From positions 1 through 64,000 of the forward strand of contig NZ_SGWQ01000014.1 of NCBI RefSeq assembly GCF_004216555.1: DNA of 64,000 nt. Direction: 5' to 3'. This stretch comes from Herbihabitans rhizosphaerae (GTDB lineage Bacteria > Actinomycetota > Actinomycetes > Mycobacteriales > Pseudonocardiaceae). This document shows positions 19,250 through 29,826 of this stretch, piece after piece. The position numbers and the translations under genes were made by a program. The number at the start of each line of letters is the position of its first letter. Within the stretch, counting starts at the first letter, position 1. The notes beneath the pieces were generated by a model. It made no database searches. It saw only the letters and a list, made by a program, of their open reading frames with translations, and was not told where the DNA came from.

Positions 19250-19538
19250 GGAGTGACCTCCTGGCGGTGGGGACCGGGCGCGGCGACCGAATGCAGTATT
19301 CGCAAGGGCCGTACAGGTGAAACTATTGGCCAAAGGGGGCAGCCCACAAGACATGAAAACCCGCCAGTGCACCTGATTTGGTGACTTGACGCCGTTCGCT
19401 TCGCCCCGCTGGGCTCAACGAGGCACATGCCCGGGCATCACTTGGCCGCGTGTCGTTACAGACGGAGCACTAATGATCACATTGGGCGAGAGTCACGCCC
19501 CTGTGCTCTTGATCGGGCGATCGGCTAACGTACCGGTC

Positions 19539-19808
19539 GTGAGTCTGGTGCAGACGGTGCTCGTCTTCGTGGGCCTGCCACTGGCCATCTATGGCCTGGT
19601 AGCCCTGCTGACACTGCGTAGTAGGGCCGCGAGCCGGCCGCGTTACCGCCCTGGTCAGGACTGGGATTACCCAGCTGTCTGGTGGACGGCGAACCCGGCG
19701 GGTGTCGGGGTCGACCGGCACGCCGGCCGGCCGACGGCCGAGGCTACCGACGACAGCGCGACCGGTGAGGCGCGCACAGCCGTGGGAGGTGCCCGTGGGA
19801 GCTGGTGA
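19539..19808 (+). CDS. Small single-span membrane protein
   Basis: An 89-aa protein. Residues 1-26 (SLVQTVLVFVGLPLAIYGLVALLTL) form one transmembrane helix. A cytoplasmic tail follows with PRYRPGQDWDYPAVWWTANP, a motif recurrent in small actinobacterial membrane proteins. I chose GTG at 19539 because TAACGT (19526-19531) 7 nt upstream fits a -10 box for a leaderless transcript. ATG at 19473 is an in-frame alternative that would put about 22 extra residues before the helix. It overlaps the next gene's start and forms an operon with it. Function unknown. Confidence 0.65.
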   Translation: MSLVQTVLVFVGLPLAIYGLVALLTLRSRAASRPRYRPGQDWDYPAVWWTANPAGVGVDRHAGRPTAEATDDSATGEARTAVGGARGSW

Positions 19809-20289
19809 ACTGGCCCAGCCGGCCAATGCCGCGACGGTCGTGGAGGACCCGGAGCACGGGGAGGGCGCCGCGATCACCTTGAGCGGGCGCGTCTCGGTCG
19901 CCAGGGCGCACAAGCCGGTGGCGCCGGACAACCCGTTCACGCCGGTTCAGCTGGCTCGGCTGGACGAGGCGCTGACGCTGTCCAGCCGCAGCACCGGTCT
20001 GTGGTTCAGCGTGTACCTCGGCGATCTCGGCCAGGACACCAGGGCCGCCGCCGAGGACGTGCACGCCGCCAGCGGCGAGCGTGCCGCGCGGTCCGTGTTG
20101 ATCGCGGTGTCGCCAGGGCAGCGCCAGGTCGAGGTGATCACGGGGTCGGAGGCCGCGCGTCGGATGTCCGACCGCGGCTGCAAGCTGGCCGTGATGAGCA
20201 TGGTCGCCTCGTTCAAGGAGGGCGACCTGATCGGCGGCCTGGTCGACGGCCTGCGGATCCTCAACGATCAAGCCGGCCCCCGCCACTAA
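19795..20289 (+). CDS. DUF5130 / TPM-like domain protein
   Basis: A 164-aa soluble protein. LDEALTLSSRSTGLWFSVYLGDLGQDTRAAAEDVHAA and SVLIAVSPGQRQVEVITGSEAARRM resemble the TPM (DUF5130) alpha/beta fold found beside the small WWTANP membrane protein in actinobacteria. The GTG at 19795 has GGGAGG 4-5 nt upstream and overlaps the preceding stop (19806-19808). The two probably form a membrane-associated pair. Catalytic role unproven. It is convergent with and overlaps the stop of the mazF-like gene by 4 bp. Confidence 0.75.
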   Translation: MGAGELAQPANAATVVEDPEHGEGAAITLSGRVSVARAHKPVAPDNPFTPVQLARLDEALTLSSRSTGLWFSVYLGDLGQDTRAAAEDVHAASGERAARSVLIAVSPGQRQVEVITGSEAARRMSDRGCKLAVMSMVASFKEGDLIGGLVDGLRILNDQAGPRH

Positions 20290-20600
20290 CCGAGATCCAG
20301 GACCGTGCGCAGCGCGTCGTCCATCGCGGCGAGTTCGTCCAGCGCCAGCCTGCCCACCTGATCGCCGAGGCGTTGCGGATCGACGGCGGTCGTCTGCTCG
20401 ACGAGCACGAGGGTGACCTTGCCGTCGATCTCGATCTCCGGCCGGAACGACGCCGGCCGAGCACTGGTCGAGGTGGGCGCCACGAGCCAGGTGCTCAACG
20501 GCAGCAGGTCCGACTGGATCACGACGGCGTAGCGCTGCCCCGACTGTTCGTGTCCGCGAGCGTTTCGCGGCGCGCGAAGCCGGTAGACGTCACCACGCAC
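20286..20600 (-). CDS. mazF: Type II toxin, MazF/PemK-family mRNA interferase
   Basis: A 104-aa toxin. RGDVYRLRAPRNARGHEQSGQRYAVV at residues 2-27 is the MazF/PemK beta-barrel core with the G-H-E-Q-x-G-x-R-x-V-V signature. LSTWLVAPTSTSARPASF and LVEQTTAVDPQRLG follow as in the family. It would cleave RNA when freed from its antitoxin. GTG start overlaps the antitoxin's 3' end by 11 bp. Length matches the family (100-115 aa). Confidence 0.88.
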   Translation of the reverse strand: MRGDVYRLRAPRNARGHEQSGQRYAVVIQSDLLPLSTWLVAPTSTSARPASFRPEIEIDGKVTLVLVEQTTAVDPQRLGDQVGRLALDELAAMDDALRTVLDLG

Positions 20601-20820
20601 GCAGAGGCTCCAGGTCGGCCCGCACCGCGCGCATCTCCGCCACGTCGTCCGGGTCCGCTGCGAGCGCCAACGCCTCCGCCCGGAGAGCCTCGGCCCGCTT
20701 GGCGCGCGCGGCGTCGAGAACGGCGTCCCGGATCGCCGCGGACACACTGCGCCCGTCGGCCGTCAGTTCCGCGAGCGCTCGTTCCGTCGCCTCGTCCGGC
20801 CGAAAGTTGACACTGCTCAT
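20590..20820 (-). CDS. Antitoxin of the MazF-like toxin, ribbon-helix-helix type
   Basis: A 76-aa antitoxin. The N-terminal SSVNFRPDEATERALAELTADGRSVSAAIRDAV is a ribbon-helix-helix DNA-binding domain. The alanine/glutamate-rich C-terminus (AEALRAEALALAADPDDVAEM) is the likely toxin-binding segment. It has no Shine-Dalgarno, and the ATG abuts an operator-like repeat, consistent with a leaderless autoregulated transcript. Paired with the downstream toxin. Confidence 0.85.
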   Translation of the reverse strand: MSSVNFRPDEATERALAELTADGRSVSAAIRDAVLDAARAKRAEALRAEALALAADPDDVAEMRAVRADLEPLRAW

Positions 20821-20839
20821 AGCGCTAATGGTAGCGCTA
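20820..20839. promoter_or_regulatory. Two TAGCGCTA palindromes at the toxin-antitoxin promoter
   Basis: TAGCGCTA, itself a perfect palindrome, occurs at 20820-20827 and 20832-20839 with 12-bp spacing, about one helical turn. It touches the antitoxin start codon. This fits an operator bound cooperatively by the ribbon-helix-helix antitoxin. Confidence 0.65.
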
Positions 20840-20866
20840 TTTGTGCTACATCGTGTGGTACCAACT

Positions 20867-20910
20867 GTGCAGGGCGCGGGACTCGCGGGTGCAGGGCGCG
20901 GAACTCGCGC
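20867..20910. repeat. GCGGGACTCGCG repeat, copy A
   Basis: Two direct copies of GTGCAGGGCGCGG(G/A)ACTCGCG lie in tandem between the mazEF promoter and the pepN stop. Same family as the repeats near 44888, 50315 and 61861. Confidence 0.7.
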
Positions 20911-20925
20911 CCCACCCGCGACTGA

Positions 20926-23490
<2,565 letters not shown>

Positions 23491-23586
23491 TGATCACCTC
23501 GTGGTAGGGGAGTTTTGTTCCCTGCATCCAATCACGGCGTGTGCTGTGCTTCCTGTGAGATGGCTGGGCCATTCGGGCTGTTTTCG

Positions 23587-23612
23587 GGAAGAAAGGTCGA
23601 CCACGGACCGTT
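23587..23612 (+). promoter_or_regulatory. SigR/SigH-type promoter GGAAG-N18-GTT
   Basis: GGAAG at 23587-23591 is separated by exactly 18 nt from GTT at 23610-23612. The oxidative-stress sigma factor SigR/SigH recognises GGAAT-N18/19-GTT, so one of eight bases differs. It lies 58 nt before the nitroreductase gene, whose M. tuberculosis homologue Rv2466c is known to be SigH-dependent. The prediction is by motif only. Confidence 0.55.
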
Positions 23613-23669
23613 GCCGTGAACGGGGGCGGTGATCGCCGTCTCGTTCGACACGTTCTCTGGAGCCCACAC

Positions 23670-24302
23670 ATGGCCGTCGCCGAGCCCAGCAAGACCCATG
23701 GCAAGACCAAGGTCGACTTCTACTTCGATCCCGTGTGCCCGTTCGCGTGGATCTCCTCCCGGTGGATTCTCGAGGTGGAACAGCAGCGCGACATCGACCT
23801 GCGGTTCCGGATCATGAGCCTGTCGGTGCTCAACGAGAACCGCGAGGACCTGTCCGAGGACTACAAGGAAATGCTCACCAAGGGCTGGGGCCCGGTTCGG
23901 GTGGCGACCGCCGCGGCGCAGTCGCACGGCGAGGAAGTGCTGCGCGACCTGTACACCGCGCTCGGCACCCGGATCCACAACGAGGGCCGACAGGACGACC
24001 GGATCATCGCCGACGCGCTCGCCGAGGTCGGGTTGCCGGCGGAACTGGCCGAGGCCGCGGACGGCACCGAGTACGACGAGGCGGTGCGCAAGAGCCACCA
24101 CGAGGGCATGGACCCGGTGGGCATGGACGTGGGCACGCCGACGATCCACGTGGACGGCGTCGCGTTCTTCGGACCGGTGCTGAACTCGATCCCGCGCGGC
24201 GAGGACGCGGTGAAGATCTTCGACGGTGCGCGGCTGCTCGCCGGGTTCCCGAACTTCTTCGAGTTGAAGCGGACCAGGACCGGAGAACTGTCGTTCGACT
24301 GA
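23670..24302 (+). CDS. Mycothiol-dependent nitroreductase, Rv2466c/DsbA-like
   Basis: A 210-aa thioredoxin-fold protein with an inserted helical domain. [20 protein letters not shown] holds the active-site region. [23 protein letters not shown] is the cis-proline/C-terminal part and closely matches the Rv2466c family. The family reduces nitro compounds or disulfides using mycothiol. Here the active motif is C-P-F-A, while I recall C-P-W-C in Rv2466c, so the resolving cysteine is absent and a monothiol mechanism is implied. ATG at 23670. A SigR-like promoter lies upstream, consistent with thiol-stress control. Confidence 0.88.
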   Translation: MAVAEPSKTHGKTKVDFYFDPVCPFAWISSRWILEVEQQRDIDLRFRIMSLSVLNENREDLSEDYKEMLTKGWGPVRVATAAAQSHGEEVLRDLYTALGTRIHNEGRQDDRIIADALAEVGLPAELAEAADGTEYDEAVRKSHHEGMDPVGMDVGTPTIHVDGVAFFGPVLNSIPRGEDAVKIFDGARLLAGFPNFFELKRTRTGELSFD

Positions 24303-24404
24303 GCATTCCCGTTGGCGCACGCCGGTTACGGGTTCCCGGGCGGGTCCGCGATGTGACAGGCTGAGCAGCAGACGTTCAGCAGGTGTCACAGCGGGAGGAT
24401 TTTC

Positions 24405-25835
24405 ATGGCTGCTCCGGCCGCGGCTCGTACCGGGCATTTCATCGCCGGCGCGTACTCCGACCAGTCCACGGATCGCATCGACGTGGTCAATCCGGCGACC
24501 GAGGACGTGATCGCGTCGATCCCGGCGGGCACCGAGGCGGACGTCGACACCGCCGTGCGTGCCGCGGCCGCCGCGTTCCCGGCCTGGTCGGCCACCGACG
24601 ACGCCGCGCGCGTGGCCATGGTGCGCGCGATCGGGTCCGGCCTGCGCGAGCGTGCCGACGAGCTGGCCGCCACGATGACCGCCGAGATGGGCACCCCGAT
24701 CACGTTCGCCGGCAAGGTGCAGGTGCTCAATCCGGTCGGCATCGTGGAGGGCGTGGCCGACGCGCTGGAGGCCGGCGCGCTCGGCACCGTGGAGATCGGC
24801 AACTCGCTGGTGGTCCGCGAGCCGATCGGCGTCGTCGGGGCGATCACCCCGTGGAACTTCCCGCTGCAGCAGGCCGTCGCCAAGATCGCCCCGGCGCTCG
24901 CGGCGGGCTGCACGGTGGTGCTCAAGCCGAGCGAGATCGCCCCGCTCACGGCGGGCATCCTGGCCGAGGTGATCGAGGCGGCCGGTGTGCCGGCCGGCGT
25001 GTTCAACGTCGTGCACGGCACCGGTCCGGTGGTCGGCGAGGCGCTCGCCGCGCACCCGCTGGTCGACATGATCTCGTTCACCGGCTCCACGCGCGCCGGC
25101 CGCCGGGTGTCCCAGGTCGCCGCGGAGACGGTCAAGCGGGTGGCGCTGGAGCTGGGCGGCAAGTCGGCGAGCGTGGTGCTGGACGACGCCGACCTGGTGC
25201 GCGCGGTGAAGATCACGGTCGGGAACAGCTTCATGAACAACGGCCAGGCGTGCAGCTCGCTGACCAGGCTGCTGGTGCCGGCCGACCGGCACGACGAGGC
25301 GCTGGAGGCGGCGGTGGCGGCCGCGGCGAAGTACGTCTCCGCGGACCCGGCCGACCCGTCCACCCGGATCGGGCCCGCGTCCTCGGCGGCGCAGCGCGAC
25401 CGCGTGGTCGGCTACATCCGCAAGGGTGTGGAGGAGGGCGCGACGCTCGCGCACGGCGGCCCGGACCCGGTGGAGGGCCTGGACAAGGGCTACTACGTGC
25501 GGCCGACCGTGTTCGGCAACGTGCGCCCGGACATGACGATCGCGCAGGAGGAGATCTTCGGGCCGGTGCTGTCGGTGATCCCGTACACCGACGAGGACGA
25601 CGCGGTGCGGATCGCCAACGGCACCGTGTACGGGTTGGCCGGCGCGGTGTTCTCCGCCGACTCCGACCGCGCGATGGCGGTGGCGAAGCGGCTGCGCGCC
25701 GGACAGGTGGACATCAACGGCGGCATGTTCAACACCAGCGCGCCGTTCGGCGGGTTCAAGCAGTCCGGCAACGGCCGCGAGTACGGCCGCTTCGGTCTGG
25801 AGGAGTTCACCGAGCTCAAGTCCGTCCAGCGCTAG
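24405..25835 (+). CDS. NAD(P)-dependent aldehyde dehydrogenase
   Basis: A 476-aa ALDH oxidising an aldehyde to the acid. Family motifs are [21 protein letters not shown] (cofactor binding, near 145), [24 protein letters not shown] with the general-base glutamate, and [15 protein letters not shown] with the catalytic cysteine near residue 283. The C-terminal [18 protein letters not shown] is typical of the broad ALDH class. An excellent GGGAGG ribosome site is 6-7 nt before the ATG. Substrate is not predictable. Monocistronic, ending at a hairpin. Confidence 0.93.
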   Translation: MAAPAAARTGHFIAGAYSDQSTDRIDVVNPATEDVIASIPAGTEADVDTAVRAAAAAFPAWSATDDAARVAMVRAIGSGLRERADELAATMTAEMGTPITFAGKVQVLNPVGIVEGVADALEAGALGTVEIGNSLVVREPIGVVGAITPWNFPLQQAVAKIAPALAAGCTVVLKPSEIAPLTAGILAEVIEAAGVPAGVFNVVHGTGPVVGEALAAHPLVDMISFTGSTRAGRRVSQVAAETVKRVALELGGKSASVVLDDADLVRAVKITVGNSFMNNGQACSSLTRLLVPADRHDEALEAAVAAAAKYVSADPADPSTRIGPASSAAQRDRVVGYIRKGVEEGATLAHGGPDPVEGLDKGYYVRPTVFGNVRPDMTIAQEEIFGPVLSVIPYTDEDDAVRIANGTVYGLAGAVFSADSDRAMAVAKRLRAGQVDINGGMFNTSAPFGGFKQSGNGREYGRFGLEEFTELKSVQR

Positions 25836-25881
25836 CACCCGGTGTCCGAAACTTAGCGATCGCTCCGTTCACGTTTTGCGT

Positions 25882-25899
25882 ACTTTAGCCCGCTAAAGT
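25882..25899. terminator. Bidirectional hairpin between ALDH and MBL hydrolase
   Basis: ACTTTAG and CTAAAGT form a perfect 7-bp stem with loop CCCG. It lies between convergent genes and could terminate both. Confidence 0.5.
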
Positions 25900-25912
25900 C
25901 CGGCACGATCGC

Positions 25913-26719
25913 TCAGGTGTTGCCGCGTTCCAGTGCGGGGCGGGTGGTGCTCTCCGGGTACGGGGAGCGGCCGATCGCCTCGTCGACAGTCAGCTCGCCG
26001 GCCTGGAACGCGGTGAACAGCTCGGCGATCACGCGTAGCTCGTCCCGTTGTGTAGCGACGAATTCCGGGCCGACGGGCTCGCCGTGTCCGGGTATCACGG
26101 TGCTCGCGTCCGTCCCGAGTAGACGGTCCATTGTGGACGGCCAGTCCAGCGGGTAGCCGTCCAGCCCGATCACCGGCGGCGCGCCCTGTTCGACCAGATC
26201 GCCGGCGAACAGCGTCGCCGCGTCCGGCACGTGTGCCACGACGTCGTGGTCGGTGTGGCCGCGGCCAGGATGCCACAGCACGACGGTCCGGCCGCCGAGG
26301 TCCAGCTCGGCGCGGTCGGTCAGCGTGCGGTCCGGCACCACGATGGTCGCGGCGGCCACCCGGTCGGCCAACTCGTCCTCACCGTCGGCCCGCAGGTACC
26401 CGGCGCCGTGCTCCCTGCCCGCCTCGCCGTCCCGCTCGATCCGCTCGCGGCACCGTTCGTGCGCCCACACGTCGCACGGCAGAAACGGTTGCGTGCCAAG
26501 GAAATGGTCCCAGTGCCAGTGGGTGATCGCGGCGGTCCACGGCAGCGGGGTGATCTCCCGGATCGCGGCGGCCAGCTCGCCGCCATGCAGGTCGTCCGCC
26601 CCGGTATCGACTACCAGACAGCGCTCGCCGCCCACGATCAGCCCGAGCGTCTGGTCCAGCGGGCCGTAGCGCCGGCCGTACACCCCGTCGGCGAGCTCGA
26701 TCCAGCGGCCCGCCTTCAT
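25913..26719 (-). CDS. MBL-fold metallo-hydrolase
   Basis: A 268-aa metallo-beta-lactamase-fold hydrolase. THWHWDH near residue 65 is the HxHxDH metal motif. HPGRGHTDHDVV carries the next His, LFAGDLVEQGAPP the bridging Asp, and VIPGHGEPVGPEF the last His. The group resembles quinoprotein relay/SoxH-like MBL hydrolases, but the substrate is unknown. ATG at 26719, overlapping the end of the comB-like gene by 4 bp, so they form an operon. Confidence 0.88.
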   Translation of the reverse strand: MKAGRWIELADGVYGRRYGPLDQTLGLIVGGERCLVVDTGADDLHGGELAAAIREITPLPWTAAITHWHWDHFLGTQPFLPCDVWAHERCRERIERDGEAGREHGAGYLRADGEDELADRVAAATIVVPDRTLTDRAELDLGGRTVVLWHPGRGHTDHDVVAHVPDAATLFAGDLVEQGAPPVIGLDGYPLDWPSTMDRLLGTDASTVIPGHGEPVGPEFVATQRDELRVIAELFTAFQAGELTVDEAIGRSPYPESTTRPALERGNT

Positions 26720-27498
26720 ACCCGGTCCACGAAAACGCCGTCGACGAGCAGCGGCACGATCTTGCTGGAGTCCACATCGGACGCGAGCGGCACGTCGGCG
26801 GACACACCCGCGGCGGCCAGCTCGCGGCCGGACACCGAGTTCGCGATCAACTCGGGCACCCGGTCGCCGGCGGCACGGTAGGCCAGCGCGGCCAGCTCCG
26901 CCTCGGGGGACAGGCCGTCGCTGAGCGCGGAGGTGATCGCCCCCGCGCCGAGATACTCCTCGATCGACGGCCGCAGCGTGCGTTGCTCGTGGTGGTGCCA
27001 CCGCTCGCCGGCCGGGACCACGCCGATCACCCCGTCGCCGGCCAGTTCCGCCGCCGCGCGGGCCACCGCCGAGGCGTTGCGCAGGCACCCGGCGATCACC
27101 GTCGTGCCGGCCTCAGCCGCGGCGGCGCACAACGTCGCGCCGTTGGGGGAGGCCATGGCCAGCAGCGTGCCCGGCTCCAGGTCCACCAGCGACGACGGCC
27201 GCAGCGACGGGCCGCGCACCGCCGCGTCCGAGGAGAACCCGCTTTCCTTGCGTACCAAGCCACTTCGGGTCAGCACCGCACCCGCGGCGCGCGCCGCCTC
27301 GTCGGCCCGCTCGTCCCGCCACGGCAGCGGCATCACCCGCGCGCCGCGGCCGAGCGCGATGTCCACCGACGTGGTGAACACCAGCACGTCCACGACGATC
27401 ACCACGTCGCAGCACGAGGCCAGCTCACGCACGCCGTCCGGCCCCCACTCGAGCCGAACCCGATACCCCTCCTGCTGATAGACCGTCACGGCAGACAT
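26716..27498 (-). CDS. 2-phosphosulfolactate phosphatase family (ComB-like)
   Basis: A 260-aa protein of the ComB fold. VVIVVDVLVFTTSVDIALGRG near residue 27 and LASPNGATLC-like MASPNGATLCAAAAEAGTTVIAGCLRNASAVA near 110 are the conserved metal/phosphate motifs. GVIGVVPAGERW follows. In archaea ComB acts in coenzyme M synthesis; actinobacterial homologues have unknown physiological roles, so only phosphatase-type chemistry is suggested. ATG at 27498 lies 9 bp from the divergent rpiB start, so the two genes share a very short promoter region. Confidence 0.8.
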   Translation of the reverse strand: MSAVTVYQQEGYRVRLEWGPDGVRELASCCDVVIVVDVLVFTTSVDIALGRGARVMPLPWRDERADEAARAAGAVLTRSGLVRKESGFSSDAAVRGPSLRPSSLVDLEPGTLLAMASPNGATLCAAAAEAGTTVIAGCLRNASAVARAAAELAGDGVIGVVPAGERWHHHEQRTLRPSIEEYLGAGAITSALSDGLSPEAELAALAYRAAGDRVPELIANSVSGRELAAAGVSADVPLASDVDSSKIVPLLVDGVFVDRV

Positions 27499-27507
27499 AA
27501 TGCCCGC

Positions 27508-27975
27508 GTGCGCGTTTACTTGGGAGCAGACCACGCAGGCTTCGAGCTGAAGAACCACCTCGCCAAGCACCTCGGGGAGGCGGGCCACGACGTCGTCGAC
27601 GTCGGTCCGGCCACCTACGACGCCGAGGACGACTACCCGCCGTTCTGCATCGAGGCGGCCAGCCGCGTCGTCGCGGACGAGGGCAGCCTCGGCATCGTGC
27701 TCGGCGGATCCGGCAACGGCGAGCAGATCGCGGCGAACAAGGTGAAGGGCTGCCGCGCGGCCCTGGCCTGGAGTGTCGAGACCGCGAAGCTGTGTCGCGA
27801 GCACAACAACGCCCAGGTCATCGGGCTGGGTGCGCGGATGCACACGCCTGACGAGGCCGTCGCGATCGTCGAGGCGTTCCTGGCCACACCGTTCTCCGGT
27901 GTCGCCCGGCACGAGCGGCGCATCGGCCTGCTCGACGCCTACGAGGAGACCGGCGAGAAACCGCCGCTCCCGTAG
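27508..27975 (+). CDS. rpiB: Ribose-5-phosphate isomerase B
   Basis: A 155-aa RpiB/LacAB-family isomerase interconverting ribose-5-P and ribulose-5-P. VYLGADHAGFELK at the N-terminus, DYPPFC near 44, GIVLGGSGNGEQIAANKVKGCRAAL around 64-90 and NNAQVIGLGARM are diagnostic. The catalytic position is in the GSGNGEQ segment. GTG start. CATAAT at 27496-27501 lies at -10 distance, so a leaderless transcript is likely. It overlaps nei by one base, as in mycobacteria where rpiB (Rv2465c) and nei (Rv2464c) are adjacent. Confidence 0.95.
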   Translation: MRVYLGADHAGFELKNHLAKHLGEAGHDVVDVGPATYDAEDDYPPFCIEAASRVVADEGSLGIVLGGSGNGEQIAANKVKGCRAALAWSVETAKLCREHNNAQVIGLGARMHTPDEAVAIVEAFLATPFSGVARHERRIGLLDAYEETGEKPPLP

Positions 27976-28784
27976 TGCCTGAGGGTCACACGCTGCACCG
28001 GCTCGCCCGGCTGCACAAGCGATTGTTCGGCGGCCACCCGGTCGCGGTGTCCAGCCCACAGGGGCGCTTCGCGAATGGTGCGTCCATTGTGGACGGACGC
28101 GTCATGAAAACCGCCGAGGCGTACGGAAAGCACCTGTTCCACGTGTACGGCCCGGACACGGTCGTGCACGTGCACCTCGGGCTCGCCGGGTTCTTCGCCG
28201 AGCACGAGCTGCCACTGGAGCCGCCGGTCGGTGAGGTGCGCATGCGGGTGGTCGGGCCGACGCAATGCACCGACCTGCGTGCGCCGATCACCTGCGAGGT
28301 GCTGACCGTCGACGAGGTCAAGGCGGTCAAGAAGAAGCTCGGGCCGGACCCGCTACGCCGCGACGCCGATCCGGAGCGAGCCTGGCGGCGTGTCTCGCGA
28401 TCGCAGCGACCGCTGGCCGCGTTGCTGATGGACCAGGGTGTGCTGGCCGGTGTCGGCAACGTGTATCGCGCGGAGCTGTTGTTCCGGCACGGCATCCCGC
28501 CGGCGACCGAGGGCCGGCAGCTCGACCATCCACAGTGGACGGACATGTGGACCGACCTGGTCGCGTTGATGCGCAAGGGTGTCCGAAGTGGACGGATCGA
28601 CACCGTCGCGCCCGAGTACATGCCACGCGCGACCGGCCGCCCGCCGAGGGTGGACCGGCACGGGGGAGAGGTGTACGTCTACCGCCGGGCCGGCGAGCCG
28701 TGCCTGGTGTGCGGCACCACGGTGGCCACCACGGTGCTGGACGGGCGCAACCTGTTCTGGTGCCCGACCTGTCAGGCGCCCTGA
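27975..28784 (+). CDS. nei: Fpg/Nei family DNA glycosylase/AP lyase (endonuclease VIII type)
   Basis: A 269-aa base-excision repair enzyme. After the start the catalytic P-E-G-H (with Pro1/Glu2 acting in Schiff-base chemistry) is intact. YGKHLFHVYG, the helix-two-turn-helix segment LLMDQGVLAGVGNVYRAELLF, and a C-terminal zinc finger of form C-x2-C...C-x2-C (EPCLVCG and FWCPTC) are all present. GTG start shares a base with the rpiB stop. Likely excises oxidised pyrimidines. Confidence 0.95.
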   Translation: MPEGHTLHRLARLHKRLFGGHPVAVSSPQGRFANGASIVDGRVMKTAEAYGKHLFHVYGPDTVVHVHLGLAGFFAEHELPLEPPVGEVRMRVVGPTQCTDLRAPITCEVLTVDEVKAVKKKLGPDPLRRDADPERAWRRVSRSQRPLAALLMDQGVLAGVGNVYRAELLFRHGIPPATEGRQLDHPQWTDMWTDLVALMRKGVRSGRIDTVAPEYMPRATGRPPRVDRHGGEVYVYRRAGEPCLVCGTTVATTVLDGRNLFWCPTCQAP

Positions 28785-28794
28785 CCGCGAGCGA

Positions 28795-28974
28795 TCAGGG
28801 CGGCGGGAGGTCGTTGCCCGTCGTCTCGGTCGCGCGGCGCGCTTCGTGGATGCGGTCTGCCTGCACGGCGGGTGCGGCCCACCGACGCACCGGGAGCCGG
28901 CGGCGGGCTATCCCGTCCAAGGCCCACACCGCCGCGAGCAGCCCGACGATGGCCACTGCGAACAACCAGCTCAT
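28795..28974 (-). CDS. Small single-span membrane protein downstream of DUF1542 gene
   Basis: A 59-aa ORF. SWLFAVAIVGLLAAVWALDG at residues 2-21 is a transmembrane helix, followed by a basic RRRLPVRRW and a hydrophilic tail ending DLPPP. A strong GAGGAGG ribosome site 4-5 nt before the ATG overlaps the upstream gene's stop codon region (28984), giving a 9-bp gap and likely coupling. No domain recognised. Confidence 0.6.
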   Translation of the reverse strand: MSWLFAVAIVGLLAAVWALDGIARRRLPVRRWAAPAVQADRIHEARRATETTGNDLPPP

Positions 28975-28983
28975 CGTGCCTCC

Positions 28984-29760
28984 TCAGAATCCGCCGAAGT
29001 CGCCCCCACCGAAGTCTCCGCCGAAATTGCCGCCGCCGAAATCCCCGCCCATGTCGCCGCCGCCGTAGTCACCACCGCCGTCGCCGCCTCCGGTGTCGGC
29101 CATGGCGTCCTCCTGGCCCGCGGTGTAGCCGTCGGACCACGCGTCGGCGCTCGGAATGCCGTGCATGCCGGAGAACATCGCGTCGAACAGCAGCAGTGAA
29201 CCGACACCCCACGCGCCGGCCACCAGCGCCGGCTTCCACCACGGCTCGCTGTACCAACCCTGCGGCACCGGCCGGCCCGCGACCCGGCCGCCCGGGTAGT
29301 AGTGCGGCGTGCCGGAACCGGGCCGTTTCGAGGCGCGGTAGTCGTGGCCGTCCACGGAGACCGACCGGTCCTCGGTGACCTCGCCCGCCTCGCGCTGCTC
29401 GCGGTCCACCGGCAGCTCCGGCCCGGGGTCCAGGCCCATCGCGGTGCGCGCGGCGCGCACGTAGTACAGCCCTTCCAGTGCGGTCTTGGTCACCAGCTTG
29501 CACTGCTCGACCGTGTTCGCCTGGTCCATCTGCGCGCCGGCGGCGGTGTAGCGCTCCGACGCGTCGGCCATCGCCTGCTTGGAGGCCTCGTCGGTGCCGG
29601 TCAGGTTCATCACCTGCCCGCCGAGGCGCTCGACCCAGCGGCGCGCCTCCGCCTTGGCGTCCTCGACGCGCTGCTGCTTGGCGCCGCGCGATCTGGCGAC
29701 CAGCAGCCAGATCGCCAGTACGGCGAGAACCACCACGATCAATGCGAACGTCGTGTCCAT
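28984..29760 (-). CDS. DUF1542-like membrane-anchored protein with Gly-rich tail
   Basis: A 258-aa protein. N-terminal anchor TTFALIVVVLAVLAIWLLVA (residues 3-22) is followed by a charged helical/coiled-coil segment (RVEDAKAEARRWVERLGGQV). A second hydrophobic stretch (LVAGAWGVGSLLLFDAMFSG) is near 190, and the tail is a G-G-D/G-G-F repeat ending GGDFGGF. The tail resembles that of YgcG/TPM-type proteins. GGGGAGG lies 5 nt before ATG. Function unknown; probably works with the downstream small membrane protein. Confidence 0.7.
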   Translation of the reverse strand: MDTTFALIVVVLAVLAIWLLVARSRGAKQQRVEDAKAEARRWVERLGGQVMNLTGTDEASKQAMADASERYTAAGAQMDQANTVEQCKLVTKTALEGLYYVRAARTAMGLDPGPELPVDREQREAGEVTEDRSVSVDGHDYRASKRPGSGTPHYYPGGRVAGRPVPQGWYSEPWWKPALVAGAWGVGSLLLFDAMFSGMHGIPSADAWSDGYTAGQEDAMADTGGGDGGGDYGGGDMGGDFGGGNFGGDFGGGDFGGF

Positions 29761-29826
29761 GACGCCTCCCCGCGAAAGATGTACCCAGGTCAACGGGCAC
29801 CGCGGCGAGCCGGTTCCCCGCCGCTC

